This document shows, one piece after another, positions 45,683 through 54,339 of a DNA stretch of 64,000 nucleotides; the first letter of the stretch is position 1; the number at the start of each line of letters is the position of its first letter. The notes under the pieces are model-generated. The model was not told the DNA's origin and did not search any database. It was given only the letters and a program-made list of their open reading frames with translations. The stretch comes from Terriglobia bacterium (GTDB lineage Bacteria > Acidobacteriota > Terriglobia > Terriglobales > Acidobacteriaceae), in assembly GCA_020073215.1 (NCBI GenBank), contig JAIQFO010000004.1, positions 1 to 64,000 of the forward strand, given 5' to 3'. The translations under genes and the position numbers were made by a program.

Positions 45683-45965
45683 GAAGTGTTTCCTCCGTTT
45701 GAACGATTTGTTCTCCCAAGGTTCTCGACAGGGCACCTTGATGCCCGGGCTACTCAATCTCTAGTATGAGCAGCTGTCCTACCACAAGATATTGCCATTC
45801 GTATGCGAATTGTCAATAGAAATCTCACTGCACCGAACGATTTTGGTGAGGCGCGTGCTTGGACTTGTCGGGCGACCTGATGCGGAATTTCACCATGAAC
45901 GCCGAACCTTCCCGTCAGACAACAGTGAAGGCACAACGCCTGTGCGATAATTTCAGAACAAACCT

Positions 45966-46241
45966 ATGTCAGATCACAAAGTCTTCTGCGCCAAATTGAA
46001 ACAGGAATTGCCTGGGCTCCCCGAGCCTCCCTTCGACAGCGACTTGGGGAAGAAGATCTACGAGCAGGTCTCGCAACAGGCATGGAACCAGTGGATGGAA
46101 CACTGCAAAATGCTGCTCAACGAATATCGCCTGAACCCGGCCCGCAAACAGGATCAGGAAGTCATCGTGAAGCAGATGGAGCTGTTTTTCTTCGGTGAGG
46201 GAGCGGCGCGTCCAGCAGAATACGTTCCCCCGACGCACTGA
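45966..46241 (+). CDS. yggX: Fe(II)-trafficking protein YggX-like
   Basis: This 91-residue protein matches YggX: VFCAKLKQELPGL with the conserved Cys, PFDSDLGKKIYEQVSQQAWNQWMEHCKMLLNEYRLNPARKQDQEVIVKQMELFFFGEG. YggX protects iron-sulfur enzymes from oxidation. Its usual neighbour mutY is not present. Confidence 0.95.
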   Translation: MSDHKVFCAKLKQELPGLPEPPFDSDLGKKIYEQVSQQAWNQWMEHCKMLLNEYRLNPARKQDQEVIVKQMELFFFGEGAARPAEYVPPTH

Positions 46242-46383
46242 GCGCAGTCCGACGAAACCTGGCGCATGGCAAGCCATCCGCAACCGTTGCCGGTTTTGCC
46301 GACGGGTTACTGACGAGTTACCTCTAGCTGTCAGCGAGTTCCCGATTCATCACCTCGTAACACTCGTCGGCCACAATCTAAGT

Positions 46384-47190
46384 GTGGCGCCGCAGGTCAC
46401 ATACGACACGCTGATCCTTTCGGATCTGCATCTGGGCGCGGACATGAGCCGCGCCCGCGAAGCCTTGCGCGTTCTCCATGAAAATCAATATCGCCGTCTC
46501 ATCCTGCTGGGCGATATCTTCGCCGACCTCAATTTCGGACGCCTGAAAAAAGAGCACTGGAAATTTCTCGGCTTCATTCGCAAGCTCTCCAATCCCAAGC
46601 GCCACGTCGAAGTGGTCTGGGTCGAAGGCAATCACGACCACGGCCTGGCCGAAATCATGTCCCACTTAGTCGGCATCCGCGTGTACCAGGAATATCAATG
46701 GGAATATCGCGGCCTGCGCCACATCGCTGTGCATGGTCACCAGTTCGATGGTTTCGTGGTGAGCAATGTCCGCGTCAGTTATGTGATCGGGACGCTGCTC
46801 TACCTGCAACTGCAAAAGTGGGATTCAAGAAACAAGACCCTGACGCGTTTTCTCGACCGGCTCAACACCCGTTGGCTGCGTTTGTCGCTCAAGGTCGCCG
46901 ACGGCGCCCTGGCCCATGCCCGTCACCACCAGGCGGCCCGCATTTTCTGCGGCCACACCCACGCCGCCCTGCACAAGCACCAGCATGGAGTCGATTATTT
47001 CAATTGCGGGGCCTGGATCGACGAGCATCCTACCTACATTACCGTTGGTGAAGAGGGGGTCCATATCCACGAATATGTCGATGGGCCTGACAAACATCAT
47101 CCCGGCGAAGAGCGCAGGTGGGCTGATTCCGAATTCGCCGGCGACGAAGGGCGACTCGAAGATGGCGAGTACGAGAGTGTTGGCCGCTGA
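46384..47190 (+). CDS. Metallophosphoesterase, LpxH-like
   Basis: The calcineurin-like motifs are complete: DLHLG (after LILS), LLGDIFADL, EGNHDH, VHGHQFD, and CGHTHA. The order and spacing fit the UDP-2,3-diacylglucosamine hydrolase (LpxH) / YbbF family, which makes lipid X in lipid A synthesis. The frame is open upstream to 46195 over yggX and the gap; GTG 46384 leaves the family start (VTYDTLILSDLHLG) but lacks a clear Shine-Dalgarno. A Glu/Asp-rich tail follows the domain. The glycosyltransferase gene starts 33 bp downstream and may be in the same operon. Confidence 0.85.
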   Translation: MAPQVTYDTLILSDLHLGADMSRAREALRVLHENQYRRLILLGDIFADLNFGRLKKEHWKFLGFIRKLSNPKRHVEVVWVEGNHDHGLAEIMSHLVGIRVYQEYQWEYRGLRHIAVHGHQFDGFVVSNVRVSYVIGTLLYLQLQKWDSRNKTLTRFLDRLNTRWLRLSLKVADGALAHARHHQAARIFCGHTHAALHKHQHGVDYFNCGAWIDEHPTYITVGEEGVHIHEYVDGPDKHHPGEERRWADSEFAGDEGRLEDGEYESVGR

Positions 47191-47223
47191 CGCCAACATA
47201 CCTCGAATGACGGCAGGTGATTC

Positions 47224-48387
47224 TTGCGCAAACTGACCATCGTTTTCCACCACGCCGGCGGAGGACATCAAAGCGCCGCGGAGGCCCTCAAACACACTCT
47301 CGCCCGCCACGAACATCCTTGGGAAGTTACTCTTCTCGACATTCAGGAATTACTCGACCCTCTCGACCTGATTCGCCGCGCCACGGGCTTGCGTATTCAG
47401 GACGCTTACAACCTGATCCTGCGCAAAGGCTGGACCCGCTTCACTCCGCAACTCCTGGTCGTTCTGCAAGGAACCATCCGTGCCTACCATTCCCCGATCG
47501 TGAAAGCACTCCGGGCATACTGGGCACAGCATCCGGCGGACTTGGTCCTTTCCGCAATTCCGCACTTCAATCGCGAGATCGCCAACAGCCTTCGCACAGA
47601 CGATAAGAAGACGCCTTTTGTAACTCTAATAACGGATCTGGCCGATTACCCGCCGCACTTCTGGATTGAACGCGAATCGGAATACATCATCGTCGGGACC
47701 GACCGCGCCCGGCAGCAGGCCTTGACGATCGGCCACCCCGCCGACCATATCTTCCAAACCTCGGGGATGATTCTTAAGCCCAGGTTCTACCAGAAGACCA
47801 CCGTCGATCGCGAAGCCGAAAGGAAGCGGCTCGTCCTGGAACCCAATTGTCCGACGGGCATTGTCCTGTTCGGAGGCCACGGCTCTCAGGTGATGGTCGA
47901 CATCGCCAAGAAACTCAACGATGGCAACAGCGGCGTTCAGTTAATCTTGATTTGCGGGCACAACCAAAAGCTGGCTGACGAGCTCAAGAAGTTGCCTACC
48001 AGAAAGCCCATTGCCGTAGTCGGATTTGCCCAAAATGTTGAGTACTACATGGCTTTGGCTGACTTCTTTATCGGAAAACCGGGCCCGGGCTCGATCAGTG
48101 AGGCCCTGCAGTTCCATTTGCCCGTGATCGTCGAATGCAATTCCAAGACTCTGCCGCAAGAGCGTTACAACGCGGAATGGGTGACGGAGAACGGCTACGG
48201 GATCGTCGTGCCAAGCTTCAAACAGATTGCGCCCGCCGTTCAAAGCCTGCTGCAGAGCGCAACTTACACTGAATTTCGTCGGAAGGCCCACGAATACTCC
48301 AATCGAGCGCTCTTCGAGGTGCCCGCAATCCTGGAACAATGCGCAGAGCGCGCCGCGACTCCCTCGCAATCTCCGCTCGCTGTATAG
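47224..48387 (+). CDS. Glycosyltransferase, MGDG synthase/MurG-like (GT28)
   Basis: This 387-residue GT-B enzyme has the MGDG-synthase start FHHAGGGHQSAAEAL, a central DLADYPPHFW segment, and a C-terminal nucleotide-sugar site (VLFGGHGSQVM, VVGFAQNVEYYMALADFFIGKPGPGSISEALQFHLPVIVECNS). Relatives add sugar to diacylglycerol or undecaprenyl-linked precursors. The start is TTG 47224. With the preceding phosphoesterase it suggests a membrane glycolipid step, which is inference. Confidence 0.88.
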   Translation: MRKLTIVFHHAGGGHQSAAEALKHTLARHEHPWEVTLLDIQELLDPLDLIRRATGLRIQDAYNLILRKGWTRFTPQLLVVLQGTIRAYHSPIVKALRAYWAQHPADLVLSAIPHFNREIANSLRTDDKKTPFVTLITDLADYPPHFWIERESEYIIVGTDRARQQALTIGHPADHIFQTSGMILKPRFYQKTTVDREAERKRLVLEPNCPTGIVLFGGHGSQVMVDIAKKLNDGNSGVQLILICGHNQKLADELKKLPTRKPIAVVGFAQNVEYYMALADFFIGKPGPGSISEALQFHLPVIVECNSKTLPQERYNAEWVTENGYGIVVPSFKQIAPAVQSLLQSATYTEFRRKAHEYSNRALFEVPAILEQCAERAATPSQSPLAV

Positions 48388-48420
48388 GCAACCTGTGGCG
48401 CAGCTAAGGTTCGTATCAGG

Positions 48421-48500
48421 GCACGCCTTCAGGCGTGCCGCAAGCGCCGCGTTATGAACGCGCCTTCAGGCGCTCGGGCTGGCGACTGAAGCTTCACCGC
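48421..48500. repeat. GCGCCTTNAGGCGC-type dispersed repeat
   Basis: GCACGCCTTCAGGCGTGC and GAACGCGCCTTCAGGCGCT form successive palindromes. Related copies are at 54210 and 61610. Confidence 0.65.
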
Positions 48501-48515
48501 ACTCTGCTAACAGTG

Positions 48516-49460
48516 TCAGCACTCCCCTGTCATCTCAAGGACCGAGCCGCCGTCGGTCACAAATTCTTCGGCGCGAGCCGGAATTCCCAAACAAAGCTTG
48601 AGCCGCGCCCGCGCCAGGCTGTTATTGGCCACTTCAAAGCTGCCCGAGCAGTCCGTCTTGGCGTAGGGCAGGCGGTGCAACGACGAGCCGCCGCCCTCGA
48701 TTTCCGCTTCGATGGATCCCGCCGCCGAAGTCGTTTGAAACACCCAGCGCATCGCTTCCAGATCGCGGCAACTCTCGCGCAGCTTGCGAAAAACGTAAGG
48801 GCGGCCTTCGTGCCACAGGATGGCCGTCCGAAATACCAGTCCAAAAGGCATTTCATAAACCAGAGCTTCGAAGGTGCTGAGACGGCCATCGGGCTGCGGA
48901 AAGCACGCGTGCGTCCAGGTCCAGAAATGCCGATGGCGGAAGCCGCAGTTGTGCCCCTGGACGCCGAAGCCGAGAGGATCGCCCCGGAAGACTCGATCGT
49001 CAAGGCGGACTTCTCCGGAGAAAACAGCGTCGGAATGAGGTGTGCAGGAAAAGCCGATCCAGCCTTTGTTGCTCAGCGTAATGCCGAAATTGGAACGGTA
49101 GCGCAAATCCCATGACAGCCGGTGTCCACGGACTGCCAGGACGCCGCGACAGGCAGCCTCCTCGATGCGGTTAGGACCGGCTTCCAGAAAGAAGGGGCCG
49201 CGCCGCTCGCTCATCTGCAGCGCGTCAATGGGAAATTCCTGGATGAAGGTTTCAGGCCGGCCGCCGCGCGGGAACCACGTTGCCCAGACTTGCACCGGAG
49301 CCGCGCCCGGAACGCCCGGGCAGCCTTGGCGTCCAGGATTCGCCAGCAGATAACGCAACCACCACGCGCCCTCGCCGTCCGCCAAGCCAAGACGCAGGAA
49401 CCACGATTCATAGCGGCGGCGCATGCTGCGCCGGGTGAACGCCACATTCAGCGAAGTCAT
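48516..49460 (-). CDS. Unrecognised 314-aa protein, possibly lipocalin/AttH-like
   Basis: The protein begins RRYESWFLRLGLADGEGAWWLRYLLANPG and continues beta-rich with many Trp and Phe (LSWDLRYRSN, GWIGFSC, GVQGHNCGFRHRHFWTWTHACFP). This plan, with a GHNCG--H--FWTWTH motif in the middle, recalls the AttH/tocopherol cyclase or lipocalin-like secondary folds, where a large substrate sits in a barrel, but I do not assign a family. No signal peptide. It is convergent with the glycosyltransferase gene across a repeat. Confidence 0.65.
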   Translation of the reverse strand: MTSLNVAFTRRSMRRRYESWFLRLGLADGEGAWWLRYLLANPGRQGCPGVPGAAPVQVWATWFPRGGRPETFIQEFPIDALQMSERRGPFFLEAGPNRIEEAACRGVLAVRGHRLSWDLRYRSNFGITLSNKGWIGFSCTPHSDAVFSGEVRLDDRVFRGDPLGFGVQGHNCGFRHRHFWTWTHACFPQPDGRLSTFEALVYEMPFGLVFRTAILWHEGRPYVFRKLRESCRDLEAMRWVFQTTSAAGSIEAEIEGGGSSLHRLPYAKTDCSGSFEVANNSLARARLKLCLGIPARAEEFVTDGGSVLEMTGEC

Positions 49461-49502
49461 ATTCCATGGTAGCGCTCGTTCACCTGGATTTCGACGTGAC
49501 GG

Positions 49503-50030
49503 TTAGAAATGCACCGCGATGCCGGTTGAGAACCGCGCGCCATTCTGGCCGTGACCATAGAAACGAGTGTTGATGTAATCGAGCTGTCCGCGCCACGTGA
49601 TCGGCCCCGCGATCTTATAATCCAAGCCTCCGCCGACTCCATTGACGAATGAAGTATCCGAACTGGAGATTCCGTTGCTCAGGCTGATATGTCCGGCGCC
49701 CACCAACAACTCCGCAAACGGGCGGAAGCGCTCGACCTGTACCGATACTCTCGGGCCGAACAGGACATTGTGCGCGGCGACGTCGGCGCTGGTGCCGCCG
49801 AAATTGTGGTTGCCGTAATGCCCATCGACATCAACCACCAGGCCAATCCACGGCAGGAACTTCCCTTCCAGCGTGAAATCCCACCCATTCAGATTTGTGG
49901 TGTCGCGGGAGACGATGGAGGTACGGTCATAGGAGTAGCCAAAGAACACGTTTCCCTTCGTCGGAATCTGCGCCCAGGCGGCGCTGGCCAGCAGAGTCAA
50001 TAACAAAACAAGAATCCACAGCCTTCGCAT
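49503..50030 (-). CDS. Outer membrane beta-barrel protein
   Basis: The 175-residue protein has a signal peptide (MRRLWILVLLLTLLASAAWAQ) and eight likely strands of an OmpA/opacity-type barrel: VFFGYSYDRTS, WDFTLEGKFLPWIGLVVDVDGHYG, NVLFGPRVSVQVERFRPFAELLVGAGH, GGGLDYKIAGPITWRGQLDYINTRF, with the final aromatic FSTGIAVHF. Such small barrels serve as structural or adhesive outer membrane proteins. ATG 50030 has CAGGAGAA upstream; the frame is open to 50195 without cause. Confidence 0.88.
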   Translation of the reverse strand: MRRLWILVLLLTLLASAAWAQIPTKGNVFFGYSYDRTSIVSRDTTNLNGWDFTLEGKFLPWIGLVVDVDGHYGNHNFGGTSADVAAHNVLFGPRVSVQVERFRPFAELLVGAGHISLSNGISSSDTSFVNGVGGGLDYKIAGPITWRGQLDYINTRFYGHGQNGARFSTGIAVHF

Positions 50031-50150
50031 AGTTTTTCTCCTGGCGTGCGTTTTGCAGCACGCGATTTGATATGCAGCCCGCAGCAGTACATAGATGCAA
50101 TCGAGGCCGCAGAATTTGCCTCCCCGCCCCGCACAGTAGGGCAGTGTTCT

Positions 50151-50176
50151 GTAGAGACGCGGCTTGCCGCGTCTCC
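50151..50176. repeat. GTAGAGACGCGGC hairpin repeat
   Basis: GTAGAGACGCGGCTTGCCGCGTCTCC, related to one half of the 13610 repeat. Lies between the barrel gene and the end of the AMIN gene. Confidence 0.7.
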
Positions 50177-50191
50177 CCGGCGTGGGGCAGG

Positions 50192-51751
50192 TCACCGGAA
50201 CAGCGCGGCAAAAAATCCGCCGAGTTTTCGGAAGAACCCGCGCGCCGGTGCGCGCTTCGCCGATGCGGTCTCCGAGCCAGCCGGTTTCGCTGCCCCGTTA
50301 GCGGGTGGAGGAAGCGGAGCGGCCAAAGCCGGCGCTGCCGTCGAACGTGAAGCGGCTGGCAGCGCACGCACATCCTCAACCGGCGCGGGCGGAGGGCCGG
50401 TCGCGTGGAACACCAACGGCTCCTCTACTTGCACGTGCAGCTCGTTCGGTGCAACCGAAGCGTCAAGTGGAGCGGCTGTCGCCGGCATCGCTGCCGGTAA
50501 ATCCTTCGCAGGCGCGCGTTCCGCAGGAGCCGTCTCGGCCACCGGCGCCGGACTCGCATTTACGGGTGGAAGCGCTCCGCGTTCTCCCGGCGCGCGGCTC
50601 TGCGTGGGCAGATCCTTGGCCGGCAGATCGTTGGCCGCGCGCAGCACCTGATCTCGCGGTGCCGGACATCCGCACTCGAGCGGCACCGCCATATCCACAT
50701 GGTCGAGTTGCCCGGAATGAAACATAAGTTGGTCGGTTGCCTTGACCTGATAGGTGCGATCGCCGAGCAACTCCGTCACCATCGCCGCGGCCGTGTTGCC
50801 GGGCAGCGCGCGCACGCAGGTGTTGCCCTGGCTGTCCGCACTGATGGCATAGTGAAACTCCCCCGGCCCCACCAGAAGGATGCGGAAGTCAGGCGTCATG
50901 ACGGAATCCGAAGAAGCATCGAGAGCGAAGTGAGCTTCCAGCGCGCCTGTGTTCATGCTGAGCATCAGATTGTGCCGGTTCTGCGACGGCGTGAGCGACA
51001 CAGTCGTTCCCGGACAAACATGCACCTCGCCGCCACTGGACAGCCGGACAACGGCAGTATCGGGACCGGCCGTGATCGCAGAACCCGCGCTGCTGTCATT
51101 TCCACTCAGAGCCAGCGGGCCAGCCGCGCGCACCGCCGCCACCACCGGCTGCGGCTCAGGCGTCAGGCTGGGGACCGTGGGTGCCTGAAATGGCGAACTA
51201 TTTGCCTGTCCGGGGTTTTTCCCGAGATGCACGACCAGTCGGTTTCCGGCAGCATCCCAGGTGTAAGCGCGCGGCGCGAGTAGATCCACAACCACGCGGG
51301 CTACCGGAGGACTCTGCTGAAACTGGTCGGCGCGGATCGCGCGGATTTGATCGGCTTGTATGTCGACTCGTTTCCCCTGCGTTTCCAGCCGCGCATTCGG
51401 CAGGTCGATCACCAGCCGGTCGGGGTCGCTGATCGCCTGGATCGAAGGAACCAGCGGCCTCGTCGAAAGAATTTCAACTGCCGGGCCGTCTTTCTCCTGC
51501 ACGATCCGAAAGCTCTTGATCGCGGCAACCTTACTGGCAACCGGCGAAGAAGCGGCAGACTTGGAGTCTGGCTTGGTGGTCTGGGAATGAAGCCACGGTG
51601 CTCCGAATACAAGCACTCCCACCGCAAAACCCACGCACAAATCCGCCCGTAAAGCGCGGGTGCCCCATCCGAACGTCGTGCCTTTCGACGTCAGGGTAGG
51701 CTCGCGAGACAACGGCGGCCGGAACCGAGGATTCGGCGGAGAGTCTTTCAC
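50192..51751 (-). CDS. AMIN-domain exported protein with FecR-like region
   Basis: The 519-residue protein has a late signal or anchor (ADLCVGFAVGVLVFGAPWLHS, about 35-55), an AMIN domain near residues 75-180 (SFRIVQEKDGPAVEILSTRPLVPSIQAI, DRLVIDLPNARLETQG, VARVVVDLLAP), and a FecR-like region near 230-360 (GGEVHVCPGTTVSLTPS, MLSMNTGALEAHFAL). The rest is Ala/Pro-rich and ends in RGFFRKLGGFFAALFR. AMIN domains bind peptidoglycan or pili-secretin parts, so a cell envelope role is likely. Next gene upstream is PilZ. Confidence 0.8.
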   Translation of the reverse strand: MKDSPPNPRFRPPLSREPTLTSKGTTFGWGTRALRADLCVGFAVGVLVFGAPWLHSQTTKPDSKSAASSPVASKVAAIKSFRIVQEKDGPAVEILSTRPLVPSIQAISDPDRLVIDLPNARLETQGKRVDIQADQIRAIRADQFQQSPPVARVVVDLLAPRAYTWDAAGNRLVVHLGKNPGQANSSPFQAPTVPSLTPEPQPVVAAVRAAGPLALSGNDSSAGSAITAGPDTAVVRLSSGGEVHVCPGTTVSLTPSQNRHNLMLSMNTGALEAHFALDASSDSVMTPDFRILLVGPGEFHYAISADSQGNTCVRALPGNTAAAMVTELLGDRTYQVKATDQLMFHSGQLDHVDMAVPLECGCPAPRDQVLRAANDLPAKDLPTQSRAPGERGALPPVNASPAPVAETAPAERAPAKDLPAAMPATAAPLDASVAPNELHVQVEEPLVFHATGPPPAPVEDVRALPAASRSTAAPALAAPLPPPANGAAKPAGSETASAKRAPARGFFRKLGGFFAALFR

Positions 51752-51855
51752 GGAAACGCTCGAGTGTTAGAGAAACCATACCACTCGGCGGTTCATGGAG
51801 AAAGATGCGCTGAGATAGGCACGTGAAAAAAGCGTCAGGAAAAAAGCGCGCGGGA

Positions 51856-52200
51856 TTACGAGTCAGCCAGAAACTCGTACTCGTCAATGACCGCTGCCAC
51901 CGCCAGCTTACTGGCGGGATTGCCGCCTTCGACCCGCACCACGCGGCCCTTGCAACGCACCCGAATGCTTTCGGTCAGGGTGATTTCGGGCGGCAGGGTC
52001 AGGGTAAAATCAATCGCGGAACCCGCCTGGATGGCCGAATCGACATAAAAGCAGATCCCGCGGGCGCTGACATCGCGGGTCTGCGCCGCGTGCTCCGGCT
52101 CATTTTCTCCGTAACGCACGGTTACCGGCAGGCGAAGCGCAAAGCGGCGCGTAGCCCGCTTGTCATTATTAGTGTTCTGGTCCTGCTGGGTCTCGGCCAT
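51856..52200 (-). CDS. PilZ domain protein
   Basis: This 114-residue single-domain protein has the cyclic-di-GMP binding RxxxR (in KRATRRFALRLP) and D/NxSxxG (DVSARGICF) motifs, then the PilZ barrel (VRCKGRVVRVEGG). It probably transmits a c-di-GMP signal to a partner. An SD AGGTCCGATG-type element precedes ATG. It is 104 bp upstream of the AMIN gene on the same strand. Confidence 0.9.
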   Translation of the reverse strand: MAETQQDQNTNNDKRATRRFALRLPVTVRYGENEPEHAAQTRDVSARGICFYVDSAIQAGSAIDFTLTLPPEITLTESIRVRCKGRVVRVEGGNPASKLAVAAVIDEYEFLADS

Positions 52201-52304
52201 CGGACCTCCTCAAAAGCATGGCTGCAAGGTTTCAGAGTCAAAGACTTATCGAAATCGCCTGTAAGCATGGCAATTGGCGGCCAACCTGTCAAGGAGAAGT
52301 AGCT

Positions 52305-52421
52305 GATTGCAGAGGTCAGAGGTCAGATTGCAGAGGTAACACCCATTCGAACGCAACTGCATTCCTGAACTCGGATAATCCGGGTGTGGGTTTTCACCTC
52401 TGCAATCTGACCTCTGCAATC
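52305..52421. repeat. Inverted repeat GATTGCAGAGGTCAGA upstream of trpG
   Basis: GATTGCAGAGGTCAGAGGTCAGATTGCAGAGGT (52305-52337) is inverted at 52396-52421, the second arm ending 31 bp before the trpG start. The arms consist of tandem GATTGCAGAGGT units. Could form a leader stem-loop; no Trp-rich leader peptide is seen. Confidence 0.65.
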
Positions 52422-52452
52422 CCTTCCGCCGCTCAACGGCTACAATGAATCC

Positions 52453-53028
52453 GTGGTCTTCGTCCTCGATAACTACGACTCGTTTACTTACAACCTCGTC
52501 CAGTACCTGGGCGAACTGGGAGCTCAGGTTGAGGTTCGCCGCAACGACGAAGTGACCGTCGAAGAGGTCGAGGCGATGCATCCCGAACGTATCGTCGTTT
52601 CTCCCGGACCCTGCACTCCGCGGGAAGCCGGCATCAGCATCGAACTGATCCGCCATTTCGCGGGCAAGGTGCCTATACTTGGCGTCTGCCTCGGACACCA
52701 AGCAATCGGCGCTGCCTTCGGCGGCCAGGTGGTTCGCGCGAAGAACCTGATGCACGGCAAAACCAGTCAGGTGGAGCACGACGGCAAGACTATCTTCCGC
52801 GGATTGTCTTCGCCGATGACCGCAACCCGCTACCACTCGTTAATCGTCGCCGAAGACGGTCTGCCCCGCGATCTCGAAGTCAGCGCCTGGACCCGCGACA
52901 AAGACGGAACGCAGGTGATCATGGGTTTGCGACACCGGAAGTTCCCCGTCGAGGGAGTGCAGTTTCATCCCGAGAGCGTGCTGACGGACGAGGGAAAGAA
53001 ACTGGTGGCGAATTTCCTGCGGAATTAA
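52453..53028 (+). CDS. trpG: Anthranilate/aminodeoxychorismate synthase glutamine amidotransferase
   Basis: This 191-residue class I amidotransferase has [27 protein letters not shown], catalytic Cys in [10 protein letters not shown], and the His-Glu pair in [10 protein letters not shown]. It would supply ammonia to anthranilate synthase (TrpE) or PabB. GTG 52453 is the start. trpE lies 5.6 kb away on the other strand, so they are not co-transcribed; it may serve both pathways. Confidence 0.94.
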   Translation: MVFVLDNYDSFTYNLVQYLGELGAQVEVRRNDEVTVEEVEAMHPERIVVSPGPCTPREAGISIELIRHFAGKVPILGVCLGHQAIGAAFGGQVVRAKNLMHGKTSQVEHDGKTIFRGLSSPMTATRYHSLIVAEDGLPRDLEVSAWTRDKDGTQVIMGLRHRKFPVEGVQFHPESVLTDEGKKLVANFLRN

Positions 53029-53154
53029 TCCCACTCATCTTTGCTGGCGGACGTTCACGAAAGTTTTACTATCGCGTTACAAATCCCTGACATTTCGCCC
53101 TGAGTATCTGCGTATCCTACTGTCGTTGTACCGAGTTGTTTTGTGGGAGGAGAA

Positions 53155-53739
53155 ATGAAAAGTCGCGGCTTCGGCATCGCAGCTTCTGTTGTTCTCTTAA
53201 GCGTCGCCTCTGCATTTGCTCAGCAGGACAAGAGCGCTCAATCAACCATTCACATACGCGACTATTGCGATCCTGCGAGCTTCAATGCAGTTATCGGGCC
53301 TGGTACCTGCGTCCGCGACACCAGCGACGGGGCGATCACCTTTAGCGGCTTTGTTACCGAATTGGGAGCAGACAAGTCCGTCGGTGCGTGGCGCTACGCG
53401 CCTGGGCAAATTCATGTCTCTCAAGGCACAACTCTGCAACTTCAGAGTTTGGGTGGCGAAACGCACACTTTCACCGAGGTAAAGAGATTTGGTGGAGGTT
53501 TCGTTGACTTTCTGAACGCAGCATCAGGCAATCCCGTCCCCGCGCCGGAGTGCGCCCAGGTTGTCAATGGAAATCTAGTCCCACAGCCACCCAGCGACAA
53601 AAACATCTTCATTCCAGCAGGAGGACAAGCTACCTTTTCGCTCGAACCCCAAGTAGTGACTCGGTTCCAATGCTGTATCCATCCGTGGATGCGGATCACA
53701 ATCACTCCGAAGGATCAACATCACGAACAGGTGCACTGA
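53155..53739 (+). CDS. Exported cupredoxin-like protein
   Basis: The 194-residue protein has a signal peptide (ASVVLLSVASAFAQ). A candidate type-1 copper site consists of His104 (GGETHTF), Cys173, His176 and Met179 in FQCCIHPWM, the C-x2-H-x2-M pattern of plastocyanin-like folds. A second Cys (174) is adjacent. Cys38 and Cys52 may form a disulfide. Likely an electron-transfer or copper-binding protein in the periplasm; partner unknown. GGAGGAGAA precedes ATG 53155. Confidence 0.78.
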   Translation: MKSRGFGIAASVVLLSVASAFAQQDKSAQSTIHIRDYCDPASFNAVIGPGTCVRDTSDGAITFSGFVTELGADKSVGAWRYAPGQIHVSQGTTLQLQSLGGETHTFTEVKRFGGGFVDFLNAASGNPVPAPECAQVVNGNLVPQPPSDKNIFIPAGGQATFSLEPQVVTRFQCCIHPWMRITITPKDQHHEQVH

Positions 53740-54067
53740 GCCGAAAATTTGCGGGGAGCGGATCGGAACCACGCTGTTGCCGCTGGGAGAGACTCAGGAA
53801 GATGGGTGGAGGTACAGCTAGCGGCCTCGTACCGGGAGGACCTGAGACTCTTCTCGTCAACTTGTAAGATCACGTTAGCACCAACTACCCCGCAGGCCAT
53901 TCTGAGACGGGGTTGATAGCCTCTAGGCTTCCGCGCTGCAGTCTGACCGCGGCTAAAAGCCGTCGCTATTGGGCTCCGGGATCGCAGCGGTAAACCGTTG
54001 TACCACCCAAAATCAAGTGCACCTTCGAGTTTCTCCGCAAGCCATAAAGCCGCACCCGCCGGGTGCC

Positions 54068-54179
54068 CCACACATTCGCGTTCGTCTTTTGCGAATGTGT
54101 GGGCGAGGGCGGCGACGGTGGCGGCTAAATGCTGATGCTATGAACAAAGCCCACTCATCACAAAGTGCGCGATGATTGG
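54068..54179. repeat. Pair of inverted REP-like hairpins (REPIN-like)
   Basis: CCACACATTCGC...GCGAATGTGTGG (54068-54102, perfect 12-bp arms) follows GGGTGCC. A second hairpin CCACTCATCACAAAGTGCGCGATGATTGG (54151-54179) is in the opposite orientation and nearly matches 43558. Two REPs facing each other within about 110 bp is the REPIN arrangement. Confidence 0.65.
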
Positions 54180-54279
54180 GCCCCCGGCATACCGTAGGTG
54201 TCATCCCATGAATGCGCGTTTAGGCGCTGGTTTTGGACGCTGAAGTTCCCCACAAGCCTTTAGCCAGCCCACAACAAAT

Positions 54280-54305
54280 CGCCGCCGGGGTTGCCCCCGG
54301 CGGCG
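54280..54305 (-). terminator. GC-rich hairpin after the NHL gene
   Basis: CGCCGCCGGGG and CCCCCGGCGGCG form a very strong stem with a 3-4 nt loop, 35 bp after the NHL gene stop. On the minus strand it is followed by ATTTGTTGTGG, so the U-run is poor. Confidence 0.6.
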
Positions 54306-54339
54306 TAGTTGAATCAGAAAAACCAGCGTGATGTACGGT

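Larger units (their letters stand above)
53740..54339. other. Repeat-rich gene-free stretch
   Basis: No supported gene. It contains the unit GATCGCAGCGGTAAACCG..ACCACCCAAAATCAAG (about 53981-54018), two REP-like hairpins in opposite orientation (54068-54102 and 54151-54179), a GCGCGTTTAGGCGCT unit (54214) and the terminator at 54280. Confidence 0.6.

Noticed and set aside
49122..49472. Plus-strand ORF inside the 48516-49460 gene
   Set aside because: Shadow frame; the minus-strand gene has better composition and start context.
52305..52452. Trp attenuator before trpG
   Set aside because: An inverted repeat exists, but no Trp-codon leader peptide or U-run is present.
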